From: Candidatus Atribacteria bacterium
Lineage (GTDB): Bacteria; Atribacterota; Phoenicimicrobiia; Phoenicimicrobiales; Phoenicimicrobiaceae
DNA: 64,000 nt
NCBI GenBank assembly: GCA_003513845.1
Contig: DOTB01000019.1
Coordinates: 42,134 to 106,133 of the forward strand
Direction: 5' to 3'
Within the stretch, counting starts at the first letter, position 1, and each line of letters starts with the position of its first letter. Positions 53,824-62,809 of the stretch are shown here, in pieces. The translations under genes and the position numbers were made by a program. The notes below the pieces were generated by a model. The model was not told the DNA's origin, did no database searches, and saw only the letters and a list, made by a program, of their open reading frames with translations.

Positions 53824-55050
53824 TTAAAGCCCTAAATGTAAAAGCATTTCATCCCAGAAAGTATCTTGAGAAAAATTAGTATAGTTATAATAGCCACTAT
53901 AACCATAATACCAGGGGAAATAGATAGAAATACCTTTAGAGTTGCTTACCTTTCTACCACTATATCCCGATTCTATAACGGAATTATTTAAGGTTTGCTG
54001 GATGTTTAAGATAATGTTTTTAACTTCCAGGCTATTTGAATATGCTAATAATTGATTACCAAGATCGTATAAATCAATAAAATCTGGATCTCCATAATAC
54101 TGACTATTTACCGCACTAAGAATATATTTACTCTTGGGAGTAAAGGAATCACTCATAATAGCCAGAGCCAAATTAGATAACTGACCTGCCAAAGTATCCA
54201 TATAGCTTAAATCAATTGCTGATTGGGTGACATTACCAGAAGGATAAGAAAAAATATATTTATCCACAATATCGGTAGCCAATTGTGTTGCTGACATAAA
54301 GGGGTTGCCCACCAGTTGCGCCAAAATGGAATCGTAGGGCCAGCCATCACCAGGTTCACTTTCTTCTGAGGCAACCATTATATCAGCATAATCTTTTATT
54401 TGATATGCTACTTCAGTCATCGCCATAAGGCAGGCATCCATTCCCACAATATCAACTTTTTTCCCCATTTGAGTACTAATAGCAGAAAGTGCATATTCTA
54501 ACTCCGGCATAGTAATTCTATCTATTCCACTGGTATTATCCCAGGCAATATCTTTAGTAGTGTATGCTGGTGACCTAAATCCTCCTCCATGATTCCAAAT
54601 TACTAATAGATACTTTTTAGCAGGATAATTAGTTGCTGCCCAACTGGCAAAATCAACCAAGGTTTGAGGGTCTCCCATATTTAATTCGCCAAGGTCGTCT
54701 ATTAATGGTGAATTTATCTGAACAGGATCAAAATCCTGAGTGATATAATATCTTCTGGTGGTAGTCCAATTACTATTAGAAATATCATCAAGATAACCTT
54801 CATTATTAGAAGCTAACACACTATAAGGTATTCGGTCTACCTGAACTATGACATTTACATCAGCTGTGGAACCAACCATCTCCATCTCGTTTATATCATC
54901 GATACCAGCCATCTCTAAATTATTATCAGAATCAAGATAGATCATTACCGTCCATTCGGTAGTATTATTTATGGGTGGAAATAAAAAACAACCAGTAAGG
55001 CTGATTGATAAAATTAATAGAATAAAAATTATTGCATGTTTATATTTCAT
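53824..55050 (-). CDS. Clostripain-family (C11) cysteine peptidase lipoprotein
   Basis: 408 residues; lipobox ISLTGCFLF at about 21. EWTVMIYLDSDNNLEMAGID opens the C11 domain; catalytic His in KKYLLVIWNHGGGFRSPAY (about 147-158) and catalytic Cys in KVDIVGMDACLMAMTEVAYQ (about 195-215); SEESEPGDGWPYDSIL follows. Clan CD peptidases cleave after Arg or Lys. It would act on the cell surface or in the periplasm. GAGGAG ribosome site. Another clan CD lipoprotein is at 57014. Confidence 0.92.
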   Translation of the reverse strand: MKYKHAIIFILLILSISLTGCFLFPPINNTTEWTVMIYLDSDNNLEMAGIDDINEMEMVGSTADVNVIVQVDRIPYSVLASNNEGYLDDISNSNWTTTRRYYITQDFDPVQINSPLIDDLGELNMGDPQTLVDFASWAATNYPAKKYLLVIWNHGGGFRSPAYTTKDIAWDNTSGIDRITMPELEYALSAISTQMGKKVDIVGMDACLMAMTEVAYQIKDYADIMVASEESEPGDGWPYDSILAQLVGNPFMSATQLATDIVDKYIFSYPSGNVTQSAIDLSYMDTLAGQLSNLALAIMSDSFTPKSKYILSAVNSQYYGDPDFIDLYDLGNQLLAYSNSLEVKNIILNIQQTLNNSVIESGYSGRKVSNSKGISIYFPWYYGYSGYYNYTNFSQDTFWDEMLLHLGL

Positions 55051-55872
55051 AAATTGTTACTCCTCTTTAATTTAGTAGTTAGTTAGTCGTTAGTGAATAG
55101 TTAGTATATCGTATTGCGTTTAGCGTTTAGCGTTTAAGATAAATCAATAAATTAAAAACGAAAAGCGAAAAACTATAATTCAAAATTCAAAACCTTTTTT
55201 CGCATAAAATATTTTTTTAATGTAGAGGTCAAATTTATTCGACCTAGATACTCGAGTATTTTTTAGCGGGCTCGATGTCTACCTGTGCGTGTACCTGTCT
55301 ACCGTGCCGGCACAGGCAGGCGCACGCAGACAGGAATCGAGCCCCTACCTTGATAGTCGATTCATCATGTCCTACGGATCAATATAGATTGCTGAAAACA
55401 AGAATGAATATTTATAACGACATCGCAAAGTTATTTTTTTGTTATTGTTAATAATATATCATATAATAAATTAGAAGTCGAAAAAATAGTAGATTAATAC
55501 AATTCATCGATTGACCGATTGACCGATTAGATTAGTCGTTAGTAAAGAAAACACAAAGAATAAATACATAAGATAAAAAATAATTTGGTTAGTTAGTTTA
55601 CCAGTTGAAATTATAAGTTACAAGCCGCAATTTAACACTTTTAACCATATTTGATACCAAAATAAGATTTTTTAAAATTATTTTAAAAAATCTTAAAAAA
55701 AAGAAGGATTTTATTTACTTCTTGTTGTATTATTATATAATAATACAAATAATCAATATGATAATAATATTTTTTACTCAGAAGGTCTTAATATTGATTA
55801 AACAATTTAATAAGGAGGTGCTTTATTCGTTTCAATTAAATTAGAATTTTATTTTCTGGAACACATTTATTA
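55051..55872. repeat. Long intergenic region with heptamers, nested palindrome and a 24-bp palindrome
   Basis: 55070-55105 has TTAGTNN heptamers; 55107-55140 GTTTAGCGTTTAGCGTTTAA; 55268-55344 is a REP-like palindrome split by an inner palindrome; 55500-55530 has CCGATTGA octamers; 55725-55748 is a perfect 24-bp AT-rich palindrome (TTGTATTATTAT and its complement); AAGGAGGTG (55812-55820) is an unused-looking ribosome site. No gene is supported. Confidence 0.65.
55268..55344. repeat. REP-like palindrome split by a second palindrome
   Basis: Outer arms GGGCTCGAT (55268-55276) and ATCGAGCCC (55336-55344). Between them 59 bp centred on GTGCCGGCAC, itself flanked by CCTGTCT…AGACAGG and CTGTGCGTG…CGCACGCAG arms. 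Looks like one palindromic element inserted in the loop of another. Confidence 0.7.
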
Positions 55873-55901
55873 TTGACTATTTTTTAACTATCTGTTATAA
55901 T
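55873..55901 (+). promoter_or_regulatory. Sigma-70-type promoter of the small lipoprotein gene
   Basis: TTGACT (55873-55878), 17-bp spacer, TATAAT (55896-55901), 27 bp before ATG 55929. Best promoter match in the window. Confidence 0.85.
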
Positions 55902-55928
55902 TCAAAAAATTTTATGAGGAGAATAAAA

Positions 55929-56279
55929 ATGAGAAAGAAATTTTTTAAGAAAATCTTTATAAGTGTGGCTTTAATTTTAATACTTGGCGTAATTTCTGCG
56001 GGTTGCGGAACACTTGCTCCACCACCAGTTGTACCAACAACCCCAACAACTTGCACTTTAACTGTTTATTCACAAGATTTTTGGTGTTATGGTTACGTAT
56101 GGGTAAACGGAATGTCTACCGGAAAATGGATTGATTATAACGGAGCTGTTACTGTTACAGGACTTACAGTAGGAACAACAGCAAGTGTTCAAATTGTAGA
56201 TAATTCTGGTTTTTATAGCCATCCAGAAATAATAGTATTAGGCCCTGGGAATAATATAGTAACATTCACTTATTGGTAA
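55929..56279 (+). CDS. Small beta-rich lipoprotein
   Basis: 116 residues from ATG 55929 (GAGGAG upstream; an ATG at 55914 lies inside the ribosome site). Lipobox GVISAGCGT at about 26, Pro/Thr linker (PPPVVPTTPTTCTLTV), then SQDFWCYGYVWVNGMSTGKW and VTVTGLTVGTTASVQIVDNS, a PEGA-like carbohydrate-surface-type sandwich. A relative is the next gene. Strong promoter and a terminator make it a single-gene unit. Confidence 0.75.
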   Translation: MRKKFFKKIFISVALILILGVISAGCGTLAPPPVVPTTPTTCTLTVYSQDFWCYGYVWVNGMSTGKWIDYNGAVTVTGLTVGTTASVQIVDNSGFYSHPEIIVLGPGNNIVTFTYW

Positions 56280-56618
56280 AATAGTTTTAATACTTATAAT
56301 AATTTGTTTCAAGGTATAAAAAACAATTAATTATTAGTAATAGATTATTATATAATCAAAAAAATTTAAGGGATCATTTAGATAAAATAGTCAAAAAACT
56401 ACAGATGATCCCTTATTTTAATTTATCGCAAAATAGAAATTGAACTTCACATAGAAAAGTAAGAAAAATTAATAAATTTTGATTGTATGAAAATGATTCT
56501 TCTAATTTTGGCGGATGATAGAAAAAATTTCATAAAAAAAGAGGATTTTTTAAAAAATTATCGAATATTTATATTATAGATAAAATAATAAAAATTAATT
56601 TCTCTCAAGATTAATTAT
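56280..56618. other. Intergenic, AT-rich
   Basis: Besides the terminator at 56368-56420 there is nothing recognisable. AT-rich with A-runs around 56520-56560; a promoter for the next lipoprotein is expected here but not clear. Confidence 0.5.
56368..56420 (+). terminator. Hairpin terminator after the small lipoprotein gene
   Basis: AAGGGATCAT (56368-56377) and ATGATCCCTT (56405-56414) with a 27-base loop, followed by ATTTTAATTT. Confidence 0.65.
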
Positions 56619-56633
56619 ATGGAGATGAAAATA

Positions 56634-56978
56634 ATGCGCATATCTATATTATTTAAAAAGAGTATTTTAATTATAATAATGTTTGCGATGTTAGGGTTGG
56701 GGACTGGTTGTACGATAATCATACCGGATACCGGCCAAACGGGTACTGTTTACCTTAATATCACTAACAGTGATTGGTATTATGATATCTATTTAGATTC
56801 ATATAGCAATTATTTAGGGACAACCGATGTATATGGACAAAAGACCTTCTCTAATGTTCCTACCGGCTATCGTACTTTTTATGCAGTAGATGATACAGGA
56901 CTTTATTCCGGCCAAAAAACTCAATATATCCATTCCGGAATAAATTTTGTAGACATTTATGTATATTACAATTATTAA
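56634..56978 (+). CDS. Small beta-rich lipoprotein
   Basis: 114 residues from ATG 56634 (GGAGATGA upstream; earlier in-frame ATGs at 56619 and 56625). Lipobox LGLGTGCTI at about 26. GTVYLNITNSDWYYDIYLDS, YSNYLGTTDVYGQKTFSNVP and TGYRTFYAVDDTGLYSGQKT form a short PEGA-like domain. Related in layout to the preceding lipoprotein and to the first domain of the caspase-like protein that follows. Confidence 0.72.
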   Translation: MRISILFKKSILIIIMFAMLGLGTGCTIIIPDTGQTGTVYLNITNSDWYYDIYLDSYSNYLGTTDVYGQKTFSNVPTGYRTFYAVDDTGLYSGQKTQYIHSGINFVDIYVYYNY

Positions 56979-57013
56979 AAAACAAAAAATAAAGTAATAA
57001 GGAAACTTTTCTT

Positions 57014-58462
57014 ATGTTGGGAAAGAAGAAATATTCACTGTTGCTTATTCTCATAATAGCTGTTTTGCTATTAACTTCCGGCTGTGGTTATTATTACCCC
57101 ACTGTTTATACTTTCGGTTCTATCGAAATAACCACCAATCCCCTGGGGGCTAAAATTTTTTTAGATAATATAGATACGGGCTATTTTACTCCTTCTACTT
57201 TAACCTATGTTTCTGCTGGAAACCATATTCTTACTTTAGCTCTCGCAGATTATCTAAGCTATTCCTGCATAATTAATGTTAGAGCAAACCAGACTATCAA
57301 TTTAAATATTACTTTAACCCCTATAGTTCCGCCAGCACCAAAAATTATTTTAACCGGAATTAGTGTCTTTCCCACTACTATAAATCTTGCAGTGGGAGAA
57401 TCACAGACCTTCGATTCGGTTACTGCCTACTATTCTGACTCCAGTTCGGCAAATATTGACCTTACTGCCTGTAATTACAGTTCAAGCAATCCTGATTATG
57501 CTACCGTAAGCAATAACGGAACTGTTACGGGTGTATCTGATGGTTTTACCACTATTACGATATCTTATACGGAAGTCGGAGTAACCAAAACAACATCAGC
57601 AGAAATTACCGTTGGGACAGTTACTCAAAATGAGGTAGTATATCGAGCTCTTTGTGTGGGAGTCGGAGATTATATTTATGGTAGTGAGAATGACTTGTCT
57701 GCCCCACCTTATGATGTGGACAGAATGTGTTACACTCTCAGTAAATGCAGATTTGGTTCGTCAAACACTCCATTTTCTAACATCTGGTATTTAAAAGACT
57801 GGCAAGCAACAAAATCAAATATATTATACAATATTACCTCATACTGCTTTACTGGTGCTGATAATAATGATATTTCTTATTTTTATTTTAGTGGGCATGG
57901 AACTTTAACAGGAAATACTTCTTATATTTGCCCTGCTGATATGACCTCTTTTATAAATTCCGCTATAAGCGTAGACGAATTAGAAAATGCCTTAAGTACT
58001 ATTCCAGGGACTAAAGTAGTCTTTATTGACGCCTGCCATTCCGGTGGATTTATCGGGAAAGCAGTAGGAGAAATACAAATTTCTAAAGAAGAATTGGAAT
58101 CTTTTAATAGTGAGATTATTAATGTCTTTTCCCAGGCTAGATACAAAAGTCTTCTTACCACTAATCAGTATAAAGTTTTAACTTCCTGCCATTATCACCA
58201 GCAGTGTATGGAGCTTACGCCAGTAACACCAGGGGATTTTGACCCTTTCGGAGTGTTTACTATGGCTTTATGTGAGGGCTGTGGTTATTCTGGTAGTTAC
58301 CCAGCAGATACTAATCTGGATACCAGGATCAGTTTGCAGGAAGCCTATCTCTATATAAAAAACTGGGTCGCAGAATTGGATGCGCAAATACCAAATATCA
58401 ATATCACCCAGGATGTGCAAGTTTATCCTGATAATTCAACTTTTACGATAGTGGAATATTAA
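57014..58462 (+). CDS. Caspase-family (C14) lipoprotein with PEGA and BIG2 domains
   Basis: 482 residues; lipobox LLLTSGCGY at about 24. Domains: PEGA (about 36-85, GSIEITTNPLGAKIFLDNID), BIG2-like (about 112-195, LTGISVFPTTINLAVGESQT), then a C14 peptidase: YRALCVGVGDYIYGSENDLS (about 207), catalytic His in SYFYFSGHGTLTGNTSYICP (about 290) and catalytic Cys in TKVVFIDACHSGGFIGKAVG (about 335). Two-domain adhesion-like N-terminus suggests surface display of the peptidase. Metacaspase/gingipain-like clan CD enzymes cleave after basic residues or Asp; specificity unknown. Confidence 0.9.
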   Translation: MLGKKKYSLLLILIIAVLLLTSGCGYYYPTVYTFGSIEITTNPLGAKIFLDNIDTGYFTPSTLTYVSAGNHILTLALADYLSYSCIINVRANQTINLNITLTPIVPPAPKIILTGISVFPTTINLAVGESQTFDSVTAYYSDSSSANIDLTACNYSSSNPDYATVSNNGTVTGVSDGFTTITISYTEVGVTKTTSAEITVGTVTQNEVVYRALCVGVGDYIYGSENDLSAPPYDVDRMCYTLSKCRFGSSNTPFSNIWYLKDWQATKSNILYNITSYCFTGADNNDISYFYFSGHGTLTGNTSYICPADMTSFINSAISVDELENALSTIPGTKVVFIDACHSGGFIGKAVGEIQISKEELESFNSEIINVFSQARYKSLLTTNQYKVLTSCHYHQQCMELTPVTPGDFDPFGVFTMALCEGCGYSGSYPADTNLDTRISLQEAYLYIKNWVAELDAQIPNINITQDVQVYPDNSTFTIVEY

Positions 58463-58917
58463 AATAGTCGATAGTCGTTAGTGAATAGTCGTTAGTATAT
58501 GGTTAGCCAGTTAGCCAGTTTACCTGTTCGCGAGTCTACCGATGGCCACCTACCAGTCTACCGGTCAATTAAATTCATATACGTGGGTAGAAATGCTCTG
58601 GATTCCTGCTTACGCAGGAATGACAGAAAGAGAAGCAAAAATGACAGAAAAACCGAGATTGCCACGCCCTGATAAATCAAGGCTCGCAATGACATTTTAA
58701 AGAGGCGGGAATGACCAATGTAGAGGTACGATTCATCAAACCCGTTTTGGGACGGATAAATCCGACCCCTACATTTACTTTGACAGGCGAACTTGGCTTT
58801 ATGAAACTTTTCCCATGAAAACGGGAACCAGGGAATACCTGCCCTTAATTGGCTAACCGGTAAACTATTATCTCATCTTCTTCACTTATTACTCATTACT
58901 TGTTACTTATTACTAAT
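58463..58917. repeat. Intergenic with arrays and REP-like palindromes
   Basis: 58464-58500 TTAGTNN heptamers; 58502-58570 CCAGTTAG/CCAGTCTA octamers; CTGGATTCCTGCTTACGCAG hairpin (58600-58622); GAGATTGCCACGCCCTGATA element (58659-58695); GGACGGATAAATCCGACCCC (58751-58770 region), a REP-like palindrome with one mismatch, preceded by a partner with unmatched arms (58727-58745). No gene. Confidence 0.7.
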
Positions 58918-59850
58918 TTATTCTACCAATGCTATTACTGGAGTATCATTTTCTACTTGCAGGAACATCTCGGTTCCTTCTTCAATCTTTACATTCTTAC
59001 CCGGGACGAGAGCTCCTGCTATTAATCCTATTGGGTTACTTAAAACAATTAATCCCAAAATCCCCACTCCTACAGCTATGGCAATTCTTTCATTCTTTTC
59101 TTGAGCTTCTTCCCCCAATATCAAACGAAGAGTCGTCCCGTCTAAGGTCGAAATTGGCTTAAATTCTATCTCTAATTTTCCCGGCTGAGATAAAATGGTA
59201 GCCTTTTTTGCCTCAATTATTTCCCCTTCCCCTAAAGAATTTACGGGAATAACCAATTTAGTATCTATAAATATATTTTCAGCTATTTGAAAATTAAAGG
59301 TTTCGCCTGACTTATTATCTTTAGAACTTAAGTTACTTAAAAAACGTATGGGCACCAGGGTGCCAGCAGGAATTACTACTTCTTCAAATTGTGGTTTTCC
59401 CTCCTTAAAACAAAGACCAAAAATAGCTTCTGCTCTCATAGCTAAAACATCTTCTGAGGTTTTTCCGAATAACACGTTTTCTAAATTTTCTATCCTGACA
59501 ATTAAAGGCTCATTGGTATTTTTTTCTTCTAAGATCCATTGGGAGGCATTTATTTTGAAAATTACTGAAGGGTCTTCGGGGGTTCCGGTAATTATAAATT
59601 CTTTTAATTGTCTTACTCTATTTGTAACAGTCCCGGGGAGGGTCCTTCCTACTAATTCTTTTTCTAAATATTCTACCCGTTCAACTAAAGGTTTCTCCTG
59701 GATTACTCCATAGATAGCCACTTCTATCTGGGTTAAATCCTGCAACAAGGTAGCCTGCGAAGCTTCTGCTGCCCAGGAAAATTGGGCTAAAACTGAAGTA
59801 AAGATAAAGATAATTATTAAGAAAAAAGAAGATAATTTTTTAAATAACAT
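58918..59850 (-). CDS. Secreted envelope protein of unknown function
   Basis: 310 residues from ATG 59850 (AGGTAGGTGA upstream). Signal peptide (hydrophobic 8-24, then SWAAEAS). Residues 30-75 and 100-130 have two similar blocks (PLVERVEYLEKELVGRTLPG and PLIVRIENLENVLFGKTSED), a short repeat. VVIPAGTLVPIRFLSNLSSK and GETFNFQIAENIFIDTKLVI, PVNSLGEGEIIEAKKA form a beta-rich domain seen in proteins with an SH3/pilus-like label; a glycine-rich hydrophobic hairpin (VGVGILGLIVLSNPIGLIAG) is near the C-terminus. No function assigned. Confidence 0.65.
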   Translation of the reverse strand: MLFKKLSSFFLIIIFIFTSVLAQFSWAAEASQATLLQDLTQIEVAIYGVIQEKPLVERVEYLEKELVGRTLPGTVTNRVRQLKEFIITGTPEDPSVIFKINASQWILEEKNTNEPLIVRIENLENVLFGKTSEDVLAMRAEAIFGLCFKEGKPQFEEVVIPAGTLVPIRFLSNLSSKDNKSGETFNFQIAENIFIDTKLVIPVNSLGEGEIIEAKKATILSQPGKLEIEFKPISTLDGTTLRLILGEEAQEKNERIAIAVGVGILGLIVLSNPIGLIAGALVPGKNVKIEEGTEMFLQVENDTPVIALVE

Positions 59851-59859
59851 TAAAATCAC

Positions 59860-60252
59860 CTACCTTTAAATTAGTCGATAGTATTTAGTTGTTAGTTTCA
59901 AATGTAAGTTTTTAGTTTTTGGTTTTTAGATGAGATTGCCCCACTCTGATAAATCAGAAGTTATAATGCCATTATAGACAGGCGAGACGCCTGTCCTACG
60001 TAAGAGACGGGTTTGATAAATCAAACCCCTACCTCTCTCTATAAACTCGAAACTGGTAACTTGCAACCTAAAACCTATTAACTGGTAAACTGGATAACCG
60101 GGTAACTGGATAACTAATATCCTCCCTGCTATATATTTCTTCTGGCTCCTGGTTACTGACCTCTGGATTCTTCTTTCTTTACTAAATACTATTCATTAAC
60201 GACTATTTTATTATAATATGATTCTTTAATTTCCGCAACAAAAATTACCACC
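59860..60252. repeat. Intergenic with heptamers, REP-like palindromes, reverse octamers
   Basis: GACAGGCGAGACGCCTGTCC (59978-59997), palindrome GGGTTTGATAAATCAAACCC (60009-60028), reverse octamers CTGGTAAACTGGATAACCGG (60081-60115), TTAGT heptamers at 59873-59895. No gene. Confidence 0.7.
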
Positions 60253-60289
60253 AAAAAAAATAACCCCCGAAAAAATTCCGGGGGTTATT
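60253..60289 (-). terminator. Rho-independent terminator of the SLH porin gene
   Basis: On the minus strand AATAACCCCCGG-AATTTTTT-CGGGGGTTATT followed by TTTTTT. Classical GC-rich stem and T-run, 26 bp after the stop codon. Confidence 0.95.
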
Positions 60290-60314
60290 GTAGAATTTCA
60301 CTAAGCCATTACAA

Positions 60315-61925
60315 TTAGAAACTTACTGAAAGTCCTGCAGTTAAAGTACCGAGAGTATCGTTAATGGTCATTGCATCATAATCTTTAAGATCATCACTCC
60401 AGGTATTCTGCTCGTATCCAACAGTTAAGTCGGTGTTAGTAGCTAAAGCATAAGCTAATTCAACTTCAGCACTCCAGAAGGCAGCACCATCACTGTCAAC
60501 TCTTCCTTCCACTGTAAGATCCATATCCTCAGCTAAGTCATACTCTAAAGTAGCCACTGCAACATATGTCCCTGCTGGGTAATCATATTGTCCAGCACCA
60601 CTTAAGATGTATTTGCCTTCGTCATCCACTGGGTAATTCATATATTCAGCATATGCAGTAATACCACTGGTTAATACATCATAAGTAACATCTAATTCAG
60701 CAGCTTCTTCGGTATCTGCATCTACAGTGTAGACTAAATCAGCCTCTACTTCGTGAGTTTGGACTGCCATAGCTGTATCCATATCATAAGTCCAGCTTAA
60801 TGTTGCACAAAGTTCGTCGGTTAATGGATAAGTAGCTTCTACACCACCGCCAAATCTATCAGCAGTAAATCCGCTCATAGTTGGAACAAATCCTGGTTGT
60901 ACATAATGAGCATCTATTGCCAAACCGAGGTCGTCTAATGAGGTATCGATAGTTAATGCTCCTGCATAGGTTAATGCAGTGCCGTAGAACACACCTGCTT
61001 CGACAGCAACAGCTGCTTCATCTTCCTCACCCAAGTTAAATGCTAAGTCTAAACTACCAGCATAACCAGCAGCTAATACGTCATAAGAACCGGTAATACC
61101 AACAGCTACTTCATCTGCATCACCAAGAGCAAAGCCAACGTTTGCAGTATAGTAATCTTCTACATCTCCAAATAAAGTCCAGTTACCGAGATCGTTCTCT
61201 GTATCCCAAACCCAGGTAGCTAAGAATCCGTCAAAGCTATCAGAGTCGAAAACTAATCCTAATCCGATAGTAGCTGGTTCAACTTCGCCAACTCTTAGTT
61301 GTAAATCTGCGCCTTGATAGTCAATAAAGAAACCACTCCAGGTCACTACAGGTGTTCCACCGAAAATATCTGCAATTTCTACAGAAATACCGGCAGTAGT
61401 TTCATCATTGATGGTTGCTTCAATATTAATGTTAGTGTCATCTGTTAAAGTTGCGACTGTCATTGGAACTACAACTTTAGTATAATCTGCATCAAATGAG
61501 CCAGTAATTACAACTGGTTCAAAGAAGGTTTCATGTTTAGCTACGGTTTCCTCTAAGGCAGCAACTGCTTCAGAGTTAGCACCAACAGCTGCCTCTAAAT
61601 CAGCTACGGTAACACCTAAGCTGGCTAGTTCATCAGCAAATTCGATAGCTAATTTCTCTAATATTGCTACATCATCAGCAGAGGCAAAGTCCATACCTTC
61701 AACATAGGCCAATGCTTTGGCAACTGCTTCCGCAAATTCGTAACGAGTTAGAGATTTTCCGCCACCAAAGGTACCATCAGGATAACCGACGATAATCCCT
61801 TTAGCTGATAAACTCTGTACAGCATCATAAGCCCAGTGATTTAAAGGAACATCTACAAATGGATTGGCTAACACTGGAAGAGTAAAAGCAAAAACTAATA
61901 CGAGTACTAATGCTAATTTCTTCAT
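60315..61925 (-). CDS. SLH-domain outer-membrane porin (OmpM-like)
   Basis: 536 residues. Signal peptide ending LPVLANP; one SLH domain (NPFVDVPLNHWAYDAVQSLS, AKGIIVGYPDGTFGGGKSLT, RYEFAEAVAKAL, about 21-75); a coiled stalk (about 80-125); then a long beta-barrel of alternating strands ending TINDTLGTLTAGLSVSF with terminal Phe, the Omp85-recognised type. The SLH domain would bind peptidoglycan-linked polymer and hold the outer membrane, as in Negativicutes, Synergistota and Atribacterota. AAGGAGG ribosome site, strong terminator and biased codon use imply it is very abundant. Confidence 0.95.
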   Translation of the reverse strand: MKKLALVLVLVFAFTLPVLANPFVDVPLNHWAYDAVQSLSAKGIIVGYPDGTFGGGKSLTRYEFAEAVAKALAYVEGMDFASADDVAILEKLAIEFADELASLGVTVADLEAAVGANSEAVAALEETVAKHETFFEPVVITGSFDADYTKVVVPMTVATLTDDTNINIEATINDETTAGISVEIADIFGGTPVVTWSGFFIDYQGADLQLRVGEVEPATIGLGLVFDSDSFDGFLATWVWDTENDLGNWTLFGDVEDYYTANVGFALGDADEVAVGITGSYDVLAAGYAGSLDLAFNLGEEDEAAVAVEAGVFYGTALTYAGALTIDTSLDDLGLAIDAHYVQPGFVPTMSGFTADRFGGGVEATYPLTDELCATLSWTYDMDTAMAVQTHEVEADLVYTVDADTEEAAELDVTYDVLTSGITAYAEYMNYPVDDEGKYILSGAGQYDYPAGTYVAVATLEYDLAEDMDLTVEGRVDSDGAAFWSAEVELAYALATNTDLTVGYEQNTWSDDLKDYDAMTINDTLGTLTAGLSVSF

Positions 61926-62809
61926 TTTTTCCTCCTTGGTTTTTTTAAATTACCAGTCAGTTTCACTTTTAGGAAAAAATATCATTTGAGTATCCAAAGT
62001 TTCCTCATTAATATATTCTTCCTTTTAGTTCGCTAACCGGTTTTATATCATCTCTACTTAATTAAAGCAGGTCCAAGTATTTTTTCACCCCCTTTCTTCC
62101 TACTTTAATCAATCTGAGACGATATATTTGTATACTACTTTTTCTATTTTACATATCAATTATATATACTACACCTATGTTTAAAAATCCTTCTTTTTTT
62201 TGAAAATTTTTTAAAAAATTTAAAAAATTTTTTTATGAGCCTGCAGAATTGATACTTTGAAGGTTATTTTTTTACAAAAAAACTATCCTATAATATCATA
62301 GTAATTCCCCAAAAAGCTCAAAAAAATATTTTATAAAGTGTTTTATAAACAAATTCACAATAAATTTTGGCTTTTGGTAATAATTATATTGTAGGGGCAC
62401 AATGAATTGTGCCCTCACCATATTATTGCTTAATGTTTCTGTGGGCACGATGCATCGTGCCCCTACATTCCCATATTGTTTACTTTTGGTTAGTAATCAT
62501 ATTATTTTTTTCTTGTTTTTATTATAATTGGTAATGTATTATAATGTCAAGGAAAATGAGAAAAAATTATAAGAAAAATAAGAAAATAATCTATTGATTA
62601 TTTTAATTAACCAATTCTTCAATGCACCAATTCTCCAATTAAGACCCCCTCACCTACCCTCTCACTCCGAGGGGAGAGGGAATAAACTTGGAACTCACAA
62701 CTTATTACTTGTAACTCATTACTCATTACTTATCACTATCTTATTTTGGTTCCTGGCTTTTCTTCTCTTTTCTTTGCTAGCAACTAAATACTAACAACTA
62801 ACGACTAAT
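61926..62809. repeat. Long intergenic region upstream of the SLH porin
   Basis: No gene. Possible leftward promoter: TTGATA (62154-62159) and TATACA (62129-62134), spacer 19 bp, so weak. 62200-62235 is an A/T tract. REP-like palindromes GGGCACAATGAATTGTGCCC (62395-62414) and GGGCACGATGCATCGTGCCC (62443-62462). 62606-62640 CCAATT octamers; CTCACTCCGAGGGGAGAGGG (62662-62681) another REP-like element; TTACTTGTAACTCATTACTC (62703 onward) heptamer-like; ACTAACAACTAACGACTAAT (62790-62809) reverse TTAGT heptamers. Confidence 0.7.

Noticed and set aside
62594-62794. 66-codon plus-strand frame
   Set aside because: Built from octamers, a REP-like element and heptamers; no gene signals.
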